The notes under the pieces: model-generated | Told to the model about the DNA's origin: nothing | Seen by the model: the letters and a program-made list of their open reading frames with translations, nothing else | The model's database searches: none | Assembly (NCBI GenBank): GCA_030630445.1 | Contig: DAOVNC010000024.1 | Location: 1-16,095 of the forward strand | DNA: 16,095 bases | Direction of reading: 5' to 3' | Origin: Kiritimatiellales bacterium | GTDB taxonomy: Bacteria > Verrucomicrobiota > Kiritimatiellia > Kiritimatiellales > Pontiellaceae | Translations under genes and position numbers: made by a program | Shown here: positions 7,353 to 15,071 of the stretch, one piece after another | Layout of the letters: each line of letters opens with the position of its first letter | How positions within the stretch are numbered: the first letter of the stretch is position 1

Positions 7353-8387
7353 ATGAAAACGATTCTTCTGGCCACCACGCTCTCTCTCCTTCTTTGCCCT
7401 GTGCTCCATGCGCAGAAGTATGCCAAGGGGGAAATCCTCAAGGAGATCCGGTGCGAGGATGACAGGAAATTCTCCTACGTGCTATACCTGCCCAGCGGAT
7501 ACAACGCCGACCGAAAGGAAGGATGGCCAGTGCTTTTCGCCATGTCGCCTAGCGGGGGGAATGCGGGCGCCCTAAAACGCTACGTTCTCGGCGCCGAAAA
7601 AAATAACTGGATTCTCGCCATGTCCATCCAATCGAAGAACGGCATGGAAGGCAAACGCGCCATCAAGGCCATGGTGGAGGATGTGTTTGACCGCTTCCAC
7701 GCCGATGAAAAGCGTTGCTATGCGACCGGCTTCTCTGGCGGGGCGAGGGAAGCCTTCTTGCTGGCAAGCGCTATGAAGCGCAACATTATCGGGATCATCC
7801 CTTGCGGAGCGGGCGGTGAACCGAGCGGTAGCCGGTTGCTGGCCTACGGCCTTTGCGGATCTTCCTGTTTCAACCGGTGGGACATGGCCATCACCTTCGA
7901 CAAGATCCGCACCAAGAACGGCCGACTCCGTTTCTTTCCGGGTGGGCATAGCTGGGCGGGGAAGGAGCTGTGTTTCGACGCCATCACCTGGCTCAACGGG
8001 CAATACCTCGCCAAGAATGGAACCCCGGCGGAAATCAATGCCTATTCAAAAATGCTCCTCGGCGAAATTAAGCGAAAACTAGAAAATGATCCCTACTTTG
8101 CCTATGAACACGCCTCCCTGCTGGCGGGCATCAAAAAGTCGCCTGCAGCATCCGAGGCCAATAAGATGGTGGTCAAACTCCTGAAGGATCCAAGGATTAA
8201 GAAGTACATCGAGGGGCTGGAAGAGATGGATGATTTTGTCGACGAACATTTCAATACGGATATCATGGACTACCGCGACAACCCCTGCACATCCTCCCAA
8301 AAGAGCGACGCCAAAAAGCTCGTCGCCACGTATGCGGACACCCCGCTCGCGAAAACCATCGAAGGCTTTGGAAAATCTTCGAAATAA
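7353..8387 (+). CDS. secreted alpha/beta-hydrolase (esterase/depolymerase-like)
   Basis: The 344-residue protein starts with a type I signal, MKTILLATTLSLLLCPVLHA, with likely cleavage after Ala20. The body begins with a strand-rich SYVLYLPSGYNADRKEGWPVLFAMSPSGG, typical of the PHB-depolymerase/LpqC-like esterase group. The nucleophile elbow is GFSGG with Ser128, and FFPGGHSW supplies the probable catalytic His199. The acid residue is not certain; Asp178 or Asp183 are candidates. After about residue 220 comes a helical, Lys/Glu-rich extension that is not part of the fold. Likely periplasmic or secreted, acting on an ester of unknown identity. GGGG precedes the ATG by 8 bases. It stands alone between a possible promoter and a clear terminator, in an inserted region. 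Confidence 0.8.
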   Translation: MKTILLATTLSLLLCPVLHAQKYAKGEILKEIRCEDDRKFSYVLYLPSGYNADRKEGWPVLFAMSPSGGNAGALKRYVLGAEKNNWILAMSIQSKNGMEGKRAIKAMVEDVFDRFHADEKRCYATGFSGGAREAFLLASAMKRNIIGIIPCGAGGEPSGSRLLAYGLCGSSCFNRWDMAITFDKIRTKNGRLRFFPGGHSWAGKELCFDAITWLNGQYLAKNGTPAEINAYSKMLLGEIKRKLENDPYFAYEHASLLAGIKKSPAASEANKMVVKLLKDPRIKKYIEGLEEMDDFVDEHFNTDIMDYRDNPCTSSQKSDAKKLVATYADTPLAKTIEGFGKSSK

Positions 8388-8474
8388 TTCTAATAGCCCG
8401 CTGCCAAGGCACGTGTAATCCCCACCGATTGAACAGCTCTTGAAAATCATGCACGAATGGAAGCCAAACCAGTA

Positions 8475-8506
8475 ACCCAATACCGGCCTATCGGTACGGG
8501 TTTTTT
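8475..8506 (+). terminator. rho-independent terminator after the hydrolase gene
   Basis: TACCG (8481-8485) pairs with CGGTA (8492-8496) around a six-base loop. ACCC/GGGT (8475-8478/8498-8501) extend the stem beyond a small bulge, and six T follow at 8501-8506. It lies 88 bases after the hydrolase stop, which fits termination of that transcript. Confidence 0.7.
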
Positions 8507-8566
8507 GGTTGCTCTATCCAAGGCATAAATCCACCATATCAGCAACTCAAAGCAAGGGGGGGTGGT

Positions 8567-8740
8567 ATGGGGTTCTTTAGTTCGTTGTTCTTGGTGGTTG
8601 GCCTGGTCGTATCCTTTCTGTTTCCTGTCGTCGGTGTGCCGCTGCTGTTGGCCGCCATAGTTCTCCAGCTTGGACATATCGAGCGCGGCCATTGCGGATC
8701 AAATACTCATCGGCGGGAAATAATTCTAGATGTGGGTTAA
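8567..8740 (+). CDS. small hydrophobic membrane protein, 57 aa
   Basis: ATG 8567 to TAA 8738-8740 encodes 57 residues starting MGFFSSLFLVVGLVVSFLFP, followed by VVGVPLLLAAIVLQLGH and a hydrophilic tail, ERGHCGSNTHRREIILDVG. Residues 4-36 are almost wholly hydrophobic with a Pro/Gly break, fitting a membrane hairpin of two short helices or one long helix. An AAGGGGGGG run ends 5 bases before the ATG and would serve as a strong ribosome site. The minus-strand frame across the same bases is polar and Gln/His-rich, more like an antisense shadow. I do not recognise a family. The clear amphipathic division and ribosome site support a real gene, though its tail may be read-through from a disrupted longer protein. 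Confidence 0.5.
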   Translation: MGFFSSLFLVVGLVVSFLFPVVGVPLLLAAIVLQLGHIERGHCGSNTHRREIILDVG

Positions 8741-8770
8741 TGAGGGTTAAGTCACCCCGCCTCAGTCATA

Positions 8771-8812
8771 TAAGGAGGTAAATTATACTTGCAGGAGTTT
8801 GCGCGCCGATAG
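8771..8812 (+). other. perfect Shine-Dalgarno with a seven-codon mini-ORF
   Basis: TAAGGAGGT (8771-8779) is a full match to the anti-Shine-Dalgarno. The only reading behind it is TTG (8789) encoding seven residues, MQEFARR, then TAG at 8810-8812. Either it is a leader peptide or, more likely, the ribosome site of a gene lost in the rearrangement of this region. Confidence 0.3.
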
Positions 8813-8840
8813 TTGAAAAACGAAAAACCCCTTTTAAAAT
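8813..8840 (+). promoter_or_regulatory. probable sigma-70-type promoter for the rluD operon
   Basis: TTGAAA (8813-8818) and TAAAAT (8835-8840), each five of six consensus bases, are 16 bases apart. They lie in an AT-rich patch about 120 bases before ATG 8961. They would drive rluD, the glycosylase, the sigma factor and the membrane protein together. Confidence 0.45.
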
Positions 8841-8846
8841 CGGTAT

Positions 8847-8924
8847 TTATAGGGGGTATTGGCTAAATTTTTGTGGGTTGGGAATATAGCCGTTTACGGA
8901 AATGAGTTCTGCTTGATTGTTCAT
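8847..8924 (-). pseudogene. remnant of the 5' end of the CinA-like gene
   Basis: On the minus strand an ATG at 8924, preceded by GAGGAG at 6 bases, begins MNNQAELIS, against MNQAELIS for the intact CinA-like gene. Bases 8898-8918 are identical over 21 bp to 4852-4872. After that the frame diverges and stops at 8847-8849 after 25 residues. Start region and ribosome site are therefore kept while the body is gone. It faces away from rluD, which fits an original divergent cinA/rluD pair. Confidence 0.6.
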
Positions 8925-8960
8925 CCGGTGCTCCTCAAAATGCACGGCCATCTTGAAGTT

Positions 8961-9887
8961 ATGAATGAAACGAATCAATCCTTAAGCGTGGATGCCGGGC
9001 AGGGCGGCTTGCGGCTGGATGTTTTTCTGGCGGGGGCGGTGCCGGAGGTGTCGCGCTCGCACTGGAAGGTGCTCGTCCAGAATGGGCGGGTGGCAGTGAA
9101 TGGAAAAACCTGCAAGCCGAACCATAAGCTGAAGGCGGGCGACGAGGTTTGCTGGTCGCTTCCCGAAGAAACGCCGCCGGAGGCACTGCCGGAGGATATC
9201 CCGCTGGACATCTTGTTCGAGGACGACGCGGTGCTGGTGCTGAACAAGCCGCCGGGACTGGTGGTTCATCCCGCCGTTGGCAACGAGTCGGGTACGCTAG
9301 TGAATGCGTTGCTATTCCACGATCCGGTTTTTCAAAGCGTGGAGCGCGCGGGCATCGTGCATCGGCTCGACAAGGATACAACCGGCGTGATGGTGGTGGC
9401 GAAAACGGATGCCGCGATGGCGGAGCTGCAGCGACAGTTCAAGGCGCGGGAGACCGATAAGGAATATCTTGCGCTGGTGTGGGGGGCGCCGCCGCAGAGC
9501 GGGCGGATCGAGACGCGGATTGGGCGGCACCCGGTGCATCGGCAGAAAATGGCGGTTTTGCAGGAAGGTGGCCGCAAGGCGGTGTCCAATTTCCAAGCTT
9601 TGGAAACGTTTGCTGAAACAACGCTGGTGCAGGTTGGGATCGAGACGGGCCGCACACACCAGATCCGGGTGCACATGGCGCATCTGGGGCATCCGATTGT
9701 AGGCGATGCGGTGTATGGCCGCGCACGAAAGAACAAGCTTCCGGTGGCGGTAGACCGCCAGATGCTGCATGCGGCCAAGTTGGGATTTACGCATCCTTGC
9801 TCAGGGAAAAGACTTTCCTTCGAGGCATCGTTGCCCAATGATATGTATCGACTTTTGGAAAACCTGCGGAACGGGAACAATGGCTGA
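8961..9887 (+). CDS. rluD: RluD-type 23S rRNA pseudouridine synthase
   Basis: The 308-residue protein has an N-terminal S4 RNA-binding domain (about 17-65, RLDVFLAGAVPEVSRSHW then NGRVAVNGK). The RluA-family catalytic domain follows, with NKPPGLVVHPA (95-105), the active-site motif HRLDKDTTG (134-142; Asp137 is the catalytic residue), and GRTHQIRVHMAHLGHPI (230-246). Length and S4 domain match RluD, which in E. coli modifies helix 69 of 23S rRNA; RluC is the main alternative. ATG 8961 is chosen as the best start before the S4 domain. An in-frame ATG at 8940 exists, and neither has a strong ribosome site. It leads a tight operon and its 5' part is the source of the 100-bp copy at 6832. Confidence 0.9.
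   Translation: MNETNQSLSVDAGQGGLRLDVFLAGAVPEVSRSHWKVLVQNGRVAVNGKTCKPNHKLKAGDEVCWSLPEETPPEALPEDIPLDILFEDDAVLVLNKPPGLVVHPAVGNESGTLVNALLFHDPVFQSVERAGIVHRLDKDTTGVMVVAKTDAAMAELQRQFKARETDKEYLALVWGAPPQSGRIETRIGRHPVHRQKMAVLQEGGRKAVSNFQALETFAETTLVQVGIETGRTHQIRVHMAHLGHPIVGDAVYGRARKNKLPVAVDRQMLHAAKLGFTHPCSGKRLSFEASLPNDMYRLLENLRNGNNG
9011..9110 (+). repeat. rluD 5' segment, source of the copy at 6832-6931
   Basis: This 100-base part of rluD, coding for most of the S4 domain, is duplicated about 2.2 kb upstream with two mismatches. Here it lies within a complete, typical gene, so it is taken as the original. Confidence 0.95.
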
Positions 9888-10641
9888 AACAACATTCTAT
9901 AACCTGGTCGAGAATCTGGAGACCTATCTGGAATACCAGCGCGACGAAGGCGTCCAGCGGTTGGAGGTCGACCGCGCCGTGCTGACCGCTCTGGCCAAGG
10001 AACCCGAGGCGGTTCCGGTACCTCCGGGGGAGCTTGCCGGAGTTGAGGCCGCTCCGATTCCAAGCGAATTCAAGTCGTTGGAGGAAATTACGGCGCACGT
10101 TTCGGCCTGTCGCAACTGCCCGCTTTGCCAAACCCGCACGAATACGGTGCCGGGCGAGGGAAATGCGGATGCGCCGGACATTATGTTTATTGGTGAAGGC
10201 CCTGGTGCGGACGAAGATGCACAAGGCCGCCCGTTCGTCGGGAAGGCCGGTCAGCTGTTAACGAAGATGATCGATGCAATGGGATACAGCCGCGAAGAGG
10301 TGTTCATTGCCAATGTGGTGAAGTGCCGTCCGCCGAACAACCGTACGCCGTTGCCGGAAGAGATGGAGGCTTGTCTACCCTACCTGTGGCAACAGGTCGG
10401 GCTGATCAAGCCGAGGGTCATTGTCGGTCTGGGCGCGACAGCCATCAAGGGCCTGCTCGGCAAAACCGCCGGGATCACGCGCCTGCGCGGTACGTGGCAG
10501 GAGTATGGGGGCATCAGGCTGATGCCGACCTTCCATCCGTCCTACCTACTTCGCGACCCGTCGAAGAAAAAAGAGGTCTGGCAGGATTTGCAGTTGGTTC
10601 TCAAGGAACTGGGCAAAGAGCCGCCACCGAGGAAAAAATGA
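9880..10641 (+). CDS. family 4 uracil-DNA glycosylase ([4Fe-4S])
   Basis: The 253-residue enzyme removes uracil from DNA as the first step of base excision repair. The four cluster ligands are visible as Cys77, Cys80 (CRNC), Cys149 (VVKCRPP) and Cys165 (MEACLPY). The spacings of 69 and 16 between the later ones equal those I recall for the Thermus thermophilus enzyme. Motif 1 is GEGPGADEDAQGRPFVG (105-121), and HPSYLLR (219-225) is motif 2. The first 65 residues, Leu/Glu- and Pro-rich, are an extension beyond the minimal enzyme, as seen in many longer family members. ATG 9880 overlaps the end of rluD by 8 bases, implying translational coupling. A longer upstream frame inside rluD was rejected. 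Confidence 0.93.
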   Translation: MAETTFYNLVENLETYLEYQRDEGVQRLEVDRAVLTALAKEPEAVPVPPGELAGVEAAPIPSEFKSLEEITAHVSACRNCPLCQTRTNTVPGEGNADAPDIMFIGEGPGADEDAQGRPFVGKAGQLLTKMIDAMGYSREEVFIANVVKCRPPNNRTPLPEEMEACLPYLWQQVGLIKPRVIVGLGATAIKGLLGKTAGITRLRGTWQEYGGIRLMPTFHPSYLLRDPSKKKEVWQDLQLVLKELGKEPPPRKK

Positions 10642-10642
10642 T

Positions 10643-11263
10643 ATGGCTGACGACGTGAATCCTAAACCCGGTGAGGTCCCGGAAGCGGACGGCGGCATTC
10701 CCGATGCCGATCTGGTTTTCAAGGCCCAGCAGGGCGATATGCAGGCATTCGATGAACTCGTCGAGCGCTACCACGGAAAAATCTATGGTCTCACCTATAA
10801 CATGACCAGCAACCGCGAGGATGCCGAAGACCTTACGCAGGAGGTTTTCGTGAAGGCCTTCAATGCGCTGCCACGGTTCAAGGGCAATTCTTCCTTCTAT
10901 ACATGGCTCTACCGCATCGCCGTCAACAAGACCATAAACTACCGCAAAAAGCGCAATCGAAAGCGCGCCCTCAGCCTGGACCAGTTCGATCAGGAGATCA
11001 AAACCGACGACATCTACCACGATCTCACCGCCAAGGGATCGCCGCTGCGCAACCTGAGTTTGACCGAGCTTCAGAAAAAATTGAACGAAGCTCTGCAAAG
11101 CCTGTCCGAAAAACACAGAACCGTTGTGGTTATGCATGATATGCAAGGCATTCCACACGAAGAAATCGCAAAGGTGGTGGGGGCATCGGTCGGTACGGTT
11201 CGATCAAGATTGTTCTATGCCAGAAGGCAAATGCAGGCGGAATTAACGGAATTCATGAAATGA
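10643..11263 (+). CDS. ECF-type RNA polymerase sigma factor
   Basis: The 206-residue protein has sigma region 2 (about 24-105), with the core-binding DAEDLTQEVFVKAFNALPRF and the -10 recognition stretch FYTWLYRIAVNKTINYRKKR. A linker follows, then region 4 (about 145-200) with the helix-turn-helix HEEIAKVVGASVGTVRSRLF. This is the RpoE-like group of extracytoplasmic-function sigma factors. The start is one base after the glycosylase stop, with GAGGAAAA as ribosome site. The first 23 residues are Pro/Gly-rich and precede the domain. Its 3' end overlaps the next gene by ATGA, an arrangement typical of sigma/anti-sigma pairs. The inducing signal is unknown. Confidence 0.93.
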   Translation: MADDVNPKPGEVPEADGGIPDADLVFKAQQGDMQAFDELVERYHGKIYGLTYNMTSNREDAEDLTQEVFVKAFNALPRFKGNSSFYTWLYRIAVNKTINYRKKRNRKRALSLDQFDQEIKTDDIYHDLTAKGSPLRNLSLTELQKKLNEALQSLSEKHRTVVVMHDMQGIPHEEIAKVVGASVGTVRSRLFYARRQMQAELTEFMK

Positions 11264-11736
11264 GCGATATGAGCGGCAAAATGGATGCAACGTCCGAAGA
11301 TCAGGCAGAAGTGCTTTTGAGGCAGTTGTTGCACTTGAAAAAGTACGAAGTGCCCGAGGCTTCGCGGATGATCAAGAGCAAGCAAAATATCATGCGCCAA
11401 GTGCGCGAAGCGAGTAGCCGGAAGCGCTGGAGCCTCGGTGATTTGCTGGAAGTCAATGTACCATGGTTCTTTGCGGAACCGCGCTACGGTGTTGCATTGC
11501 TCTTTGTTGTTTTTGCGGGGCTTCAGTTCTGGGGGGCAAGCTCCCGGAACCAAACGCAAGACATGACTGGAATCTACACTCCCGGTAGCAATGTGGCCTC
11601 CTTCGAGCGGATCTCGACCATCTCCACCAATAGCATTTCCTACCCCAAACTACCCGACAACTACCAATTGTTTCCAGACGCCCCAAGAGGCGACAGCTCC
11701 GTGAAATTTGTCGGGCGCCTTGAAGAAAAGAAGTAG
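11260..11736 (+). CDS. single-pass membrane protein, candidate regulator of the ECF sigma factor
   Basis: The 158-residue product has a cytoplasmic part of about 75 residues containing LLRQLLHLKKYEVPEASRM and SKQNIMRQVREA. One transmembrane helix follows (about 77-93, GVALLFVVFAGLQFWGA), then a Ser/Thr/Asn-rich outer part ending FVGRLEEKK. It overlaps the sigma gene by four bases. Topology and position are those of an anti-sigma factor, but the zinc-binding HxxxCxxC motif of common ones is absent and there is no cysteine at all. I recall similar unnamed proteins behind sigma genes in Kiritimatiellota and Verrucomicrobiota. The anti-sigma role is inference from context. Confidence 0.75.
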   Translation: MSDMSGKMDATSEDQAEVLLRQLLHLKKYEVPEASRMIKSKQNIMRQVREASSRKRWSLGDLLEVNVPWFFAEPRYGVALLFVVFAGLQFWGASSRNQTQDMTGIYTPGSNVASFERISTISTNSISYPKLPDNYQLFPDAPRGDSSVKFVGRLEEKK

Positions 11737-11853
11737 TTTCCCTCCTTTCCTTTCGTGCCGTTCGCGGCTGCCCTTTTTCGTGCCGTTTTGGCGCGCTTCC
11801 AGTGATCGTAAAACAGGTTGCAAAACCTGCGCCGTAATGGCACAGTCCTGCGC
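11737..11853. other. intergenic with direct repeat and a GCAA-capped hairpin
   Basis: TTTCGTGCCGTT occurs twice (11751-11762 and 11776-11787). CAGGTT (11814-11819) and AACCTG (11824-11829) form a perfect six-pair stem capped by a GCAA tetraloop, 24 bases before the histidine kinase ATG. No T-run follows, so the hairpin is more likely a leader structure than a terminator. No ribosome site of usual strength precedes ATG 11854. Confidence 0.4.
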
Positions 11854-13017
11854 ATGAAACCGGGATTCTTCGATAAACTAGTGGATCGGCTCGATCATTT
11901 GGATTCGGGCAGTTTGCAAGCCTATTTCCTGCGCCTGGCCCAGGAAAAAGGGTTGATGGAAACCATCTTCCAAGCTCTGGAAGAGGGCCTAATCGTACTC
12001 GATCCCGAGGCGCAGATCAGCTATGCCAACCGTGCGGCCGAACAGATGCTCGGCTTCAAGCTCGAATCCGCGCAGGGCGTGCCGATCCAACGCTACCTCA
12101 AGGACATCCATTGGGATCTCGTGCTCGACCTCGATGAATACGAATGGAGCCAGCTCGTCCGCCGTGAAATCGAGATTACCTATCCGCAGCACCGCTTCAT
12201 GGAGTTCTACGTCGTCCCGCTCGCCGCCGTCGATGAAAAGGAAGAGGGCGCGGTGGTTATTTTTCGCGACGTGACGCGCGAGCGCGAAACCACGGCGGAG
12301 TCGATCGAATCCGAACGGCTATATGCGCTCAGCCTGCTCGCCGCCGGCGTCGCCCACGAAATCGGAAACCCGCTCAACTCGATCAATATCCATTTGCAGC
12401 TGCTTGACCGCGAGATCGGCCATCTGGAAGATGAAACCGCAAAATCGGAGCTCAAGGAACTCGTCGACGTCTCGCGCAAAGAGGTGGCGCGGCTCGACAC
12501 CATCATCCGCCAGTTCCTCAAGGCGCTCCGTCCGTCGCTCCCCGAGCGCAAGCCCATGAAATTGGCACGCTTGGTTGAAGAGACGCTCGAAGTCATGAAG
12601 CACGAGATCGCCGACCGCCGCATGTTGATCGAAACCGACTTCCCCGAGAGCATTCCGGTGGTGGCCGTCGACGAAACACAGGTGAAGCAGGTCTTCTTCA
12701 ACGTCATTAAAAACGCGCTACAGGCGATGGACGACGGCGGCATCCTGAAAATATCCACGCACCAGTCCGACCGCTTCATCAGCGCCGTGTTCGAGGACAA
12801 CGGCCCCGGCATCGACCCCGAAAAACTGGGCGCCATCTACGAACCCTTCCACACCACCAAGGCCGAAGGCTCCGGCCTCGGAATGATGATTGTCCAGCGC
12901 ATCATGCGCGACCACGGCGGCGAGATTGAAATCAACTCGGAGCCGGGGCGGGGGACGAGATTGACGTTGAGATTTCCGAGAGAGGATGTGCGGTTGAATC
13001 TGTTGGAGGCGCCTTAG
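11854..13017 (+). CDS. soluble PAS-domain histidine kinase, NtrB-like
   Basis: The 387-residue protein has no membrane segment. A PAS domain (about 35-145) contains ALEEGLIVLDPEAQISYANRAAEQMLGF. Next is the dimerisation/phosphoacceptor H-box AAGVAHEIGNPLNSINIH with His168, then the ATPase with N-box FNVIKNALQAM (Asn287), G1 EDNGPGIDP, F-box PFHTTK and G2 GSGLGMMIVQRI. The H-box and layout are those of NtrB/AtoS/ZraS-type kinases that phosphorylate sigma-54 activators, and such an activator lies downstream. ATG 11854 is chosen before MKPGFFDKLV; a TTG start twelve codons earlier is less likely. The signal sensed by the PAS domain cannot be told. The kinase and its partner are separated by a 588-base insert. 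Confidence 0.92.
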   Translation: MKPGFFDKLVDRLDHLDSGSLQAYFLRLAQEKGLMETIFQALEEGLIVLDPEAQISYANRAAEQMLGFKLESAQGVPIQRYLKDIHWDLVLDLDEYEWSQLVRREIEITYPQHRFMEFYVVPLAAVDEKEEGAVVIFRDVTRERETTAESIESERLYALSLLAAGVAHEIGNPLNSINIHLQLLDREIGHLEDETAKSELKELVDVSRKEVARLDTIIRQFLKALRPSLPERKPMKLARLVEETLEVMKHEIADRRMLIETDFPESIPVVAVDETQVKQVFFNVIKNALQAMDDGGILKISTHQSDRFISAVFEDNGPGIDPEKLGAIYEPFHTTKAEGSGLGMMIVQRIMRDHGGEIEINSEPGRGTRLTLRFPREDVRLNLLEAP

Positions 13018-13018
13018 T

Positions 13019-13046
13019 GTATTGCGTACTGCGTATTTCGTATTGC
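13019..13046 (+). repeat. left heptamer array, four GTATTGC-type units
   Basis: The units are GTATTGC, GTACTGC, GTATTTC and GTATTGC, exactly seven bases each, beginning one base after the kinase TAG. Consensus GTATTGC is the reverse complement of GCAATAC, the unit of the array on the far side of the four-helix-bundle gene. Confidence 0.9.
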
Positions 13047-13062
13047 TCGTTGGAGGAAGGCC

Positions 13063-13524
13063 ATGAACTATGCTGAGTGGGAAGCTGGGATTCCCGATGT
13101 TATTCGGAATGATGTGCTTTGGAAGATGAAGGTCTACAGATTTCCCCTGTTCCTTTCCGATGTCTGCTGGAACGACGTTTCGAAGCTAGCCAAAGACTCG
13201 CGCACCAAATCGCTGTCGAACCAGTTGTACCGTGCCATAGGCTCCATTGCCGCCAATTTGGAGGAAGGCTATTCCAAGTTGAGCGCCAAGGATCGGGCGA
13301 GGTTCTATGAATATGCTCTGGGTTCGGCCCGCGAAAGTCGGGGATGGTATTATCGAGGCAGACACCTGCTAGGTGAAAGTGTATTTGATCATCGGGCCGC
13401 TTTGCTAACCGAAATCATAAAGATGCTATTGAAGATAGTTCCCGATGAACGCGGCACACGTATCTGCGAGGAATCTCCGGAATATAAGGTTGAAAATATT
13501 TGGAATAAAGACGTCCTTTTTTAG
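13063..13524 (+). CDS. four-helix-bundle protein (S23/Avd-like family)
   Basis: The 153-residue product carries the family core SLSNQLYRAIGSIAANLEEGYSK, then DRARFYEYALGSARESRGWYYRGRHLL and a final helix TEIIKMLLKIV. This is the TIGR02436-type four-helix bundle also encoded in 23S rRNA intervening sequences and related to Avd, the accessory protein of diversity-generating retroelements. Those relatives form basic pentamers that bind nucleic acid. Here there is no rRNA gene and no reverse transcriptase in the window. It has about 30 extra N-terminal residues (MNYAEWEAGIPDVIRNDVLW) before the usual start. GGAGG lies 7 bases before the ATG. It sits inside a two-component operon between inverted heptamer arrays. 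Confidence 0.88.
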   Translation: MNYAEWEAGIPDVIRNDVLWKMKVYRFPLFLSDVCWNDVSKLAKDSRTKSLSNQLYRAIGSIAANLEEGYSKLSAKDRARFYEYALGSARESRGWYYRGRHLLGESVFDHRAALLTEIIKMLLKIVPDERGTRICEESPEYKVENIWNKDVLF

Positions 13525-13605
13525 CAATACGCAATACGCAATACGCAATACGCATTACGCATTACGCATTACGCAATACGCATTACGCAATACGCATTAC
13601 GCATT

Positions 13606-13607
<2 letters not shown>
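13524..13607 (+). repeat. right heptamer array, twelve GCAATAC/GCATTAC units
   Basis: Eleven perfect heptamers and a twelfth ending in T follow without gaps from the last base of the four-helix-bundle stop. Units 1-4, 8 and 10 read GCAATAC; 5-7, 9 and 11 read GCATTAC. Unit 12 is GCATTAT and its final AT begins the ATG of the response regulator. Direct repeats this short, without spacers, are not CRISPR. Confidence 0.95.
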
Positions 13608-14955
<1,348 letters not shown>

Positions 14956-15071
14956 TGCTTAACGAGTAATACGTAATTGACTCTGCGGCCGGAGCCGGAA
15001 ATCTTTTACGCATTACGCATTACGCATTACGCATTACGCATTACGCATTACGCATTACGAAGGAGTAGAAT
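14956..15071 (+). repeat. heptamer array, seven CATTACG units, with weak hairpin
   Basis: Bases 15011-15059 hold seven perfect CATTACG heptamers (GCATTAC in another phase), all in one orientation, with a partial unit in front. Before them, CGGC (14986) and GCCG (14994) make a short stem around CGGA, a poor terminator candidate for the regulator. The end of the array, ACG plus AAGGAG, leads straight into the ribosome site of the hydrolase gene. No inverted partner lies on the near side of this gene. Confidence 0.85.

Larger units (their letters stand above)
13018..13605. mobile_element. putative insert: four-helix-bundle gene between inverted heptamer arrays
   Basis: The stretch between the kinase stop and the regulator start consists of four GTATTGC-type heptamers, one gene with its own ribosome site, and twelve GCAATAC/GCATTAC heptamers in opposite orientation. 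The arrays touch the stop of the kinase and the start codon of the regulator, so nothing else separates the pair. Such kinase/regulator pairs are usually contiguous. No transposase is present, so mobility is inferred. Confidence 0.5.

Noticed and set aside
8447..8692. 81-codon minus-strand gene
   Set aside because: The translation is polar and Gln/His-rich with no domain, it runs over the hydrolase terminator, and the opposite strand has a better small membrane gene with a ribosome site.
9332..10063. 243-codon minus-strand frame across rluD and the glycosylase gene
   Set aside because: It is an antisense shadow spanning two well-supported genes; Arg/Pro/Cys-rich composition.
11837..11853. 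sigma-54 promoter (TGGCAC...GC) before the histidine kinase
   Set aside because: The GG and GC elements are 9 or 11 bases apart instead of 10, and the site would overlap the start codon.
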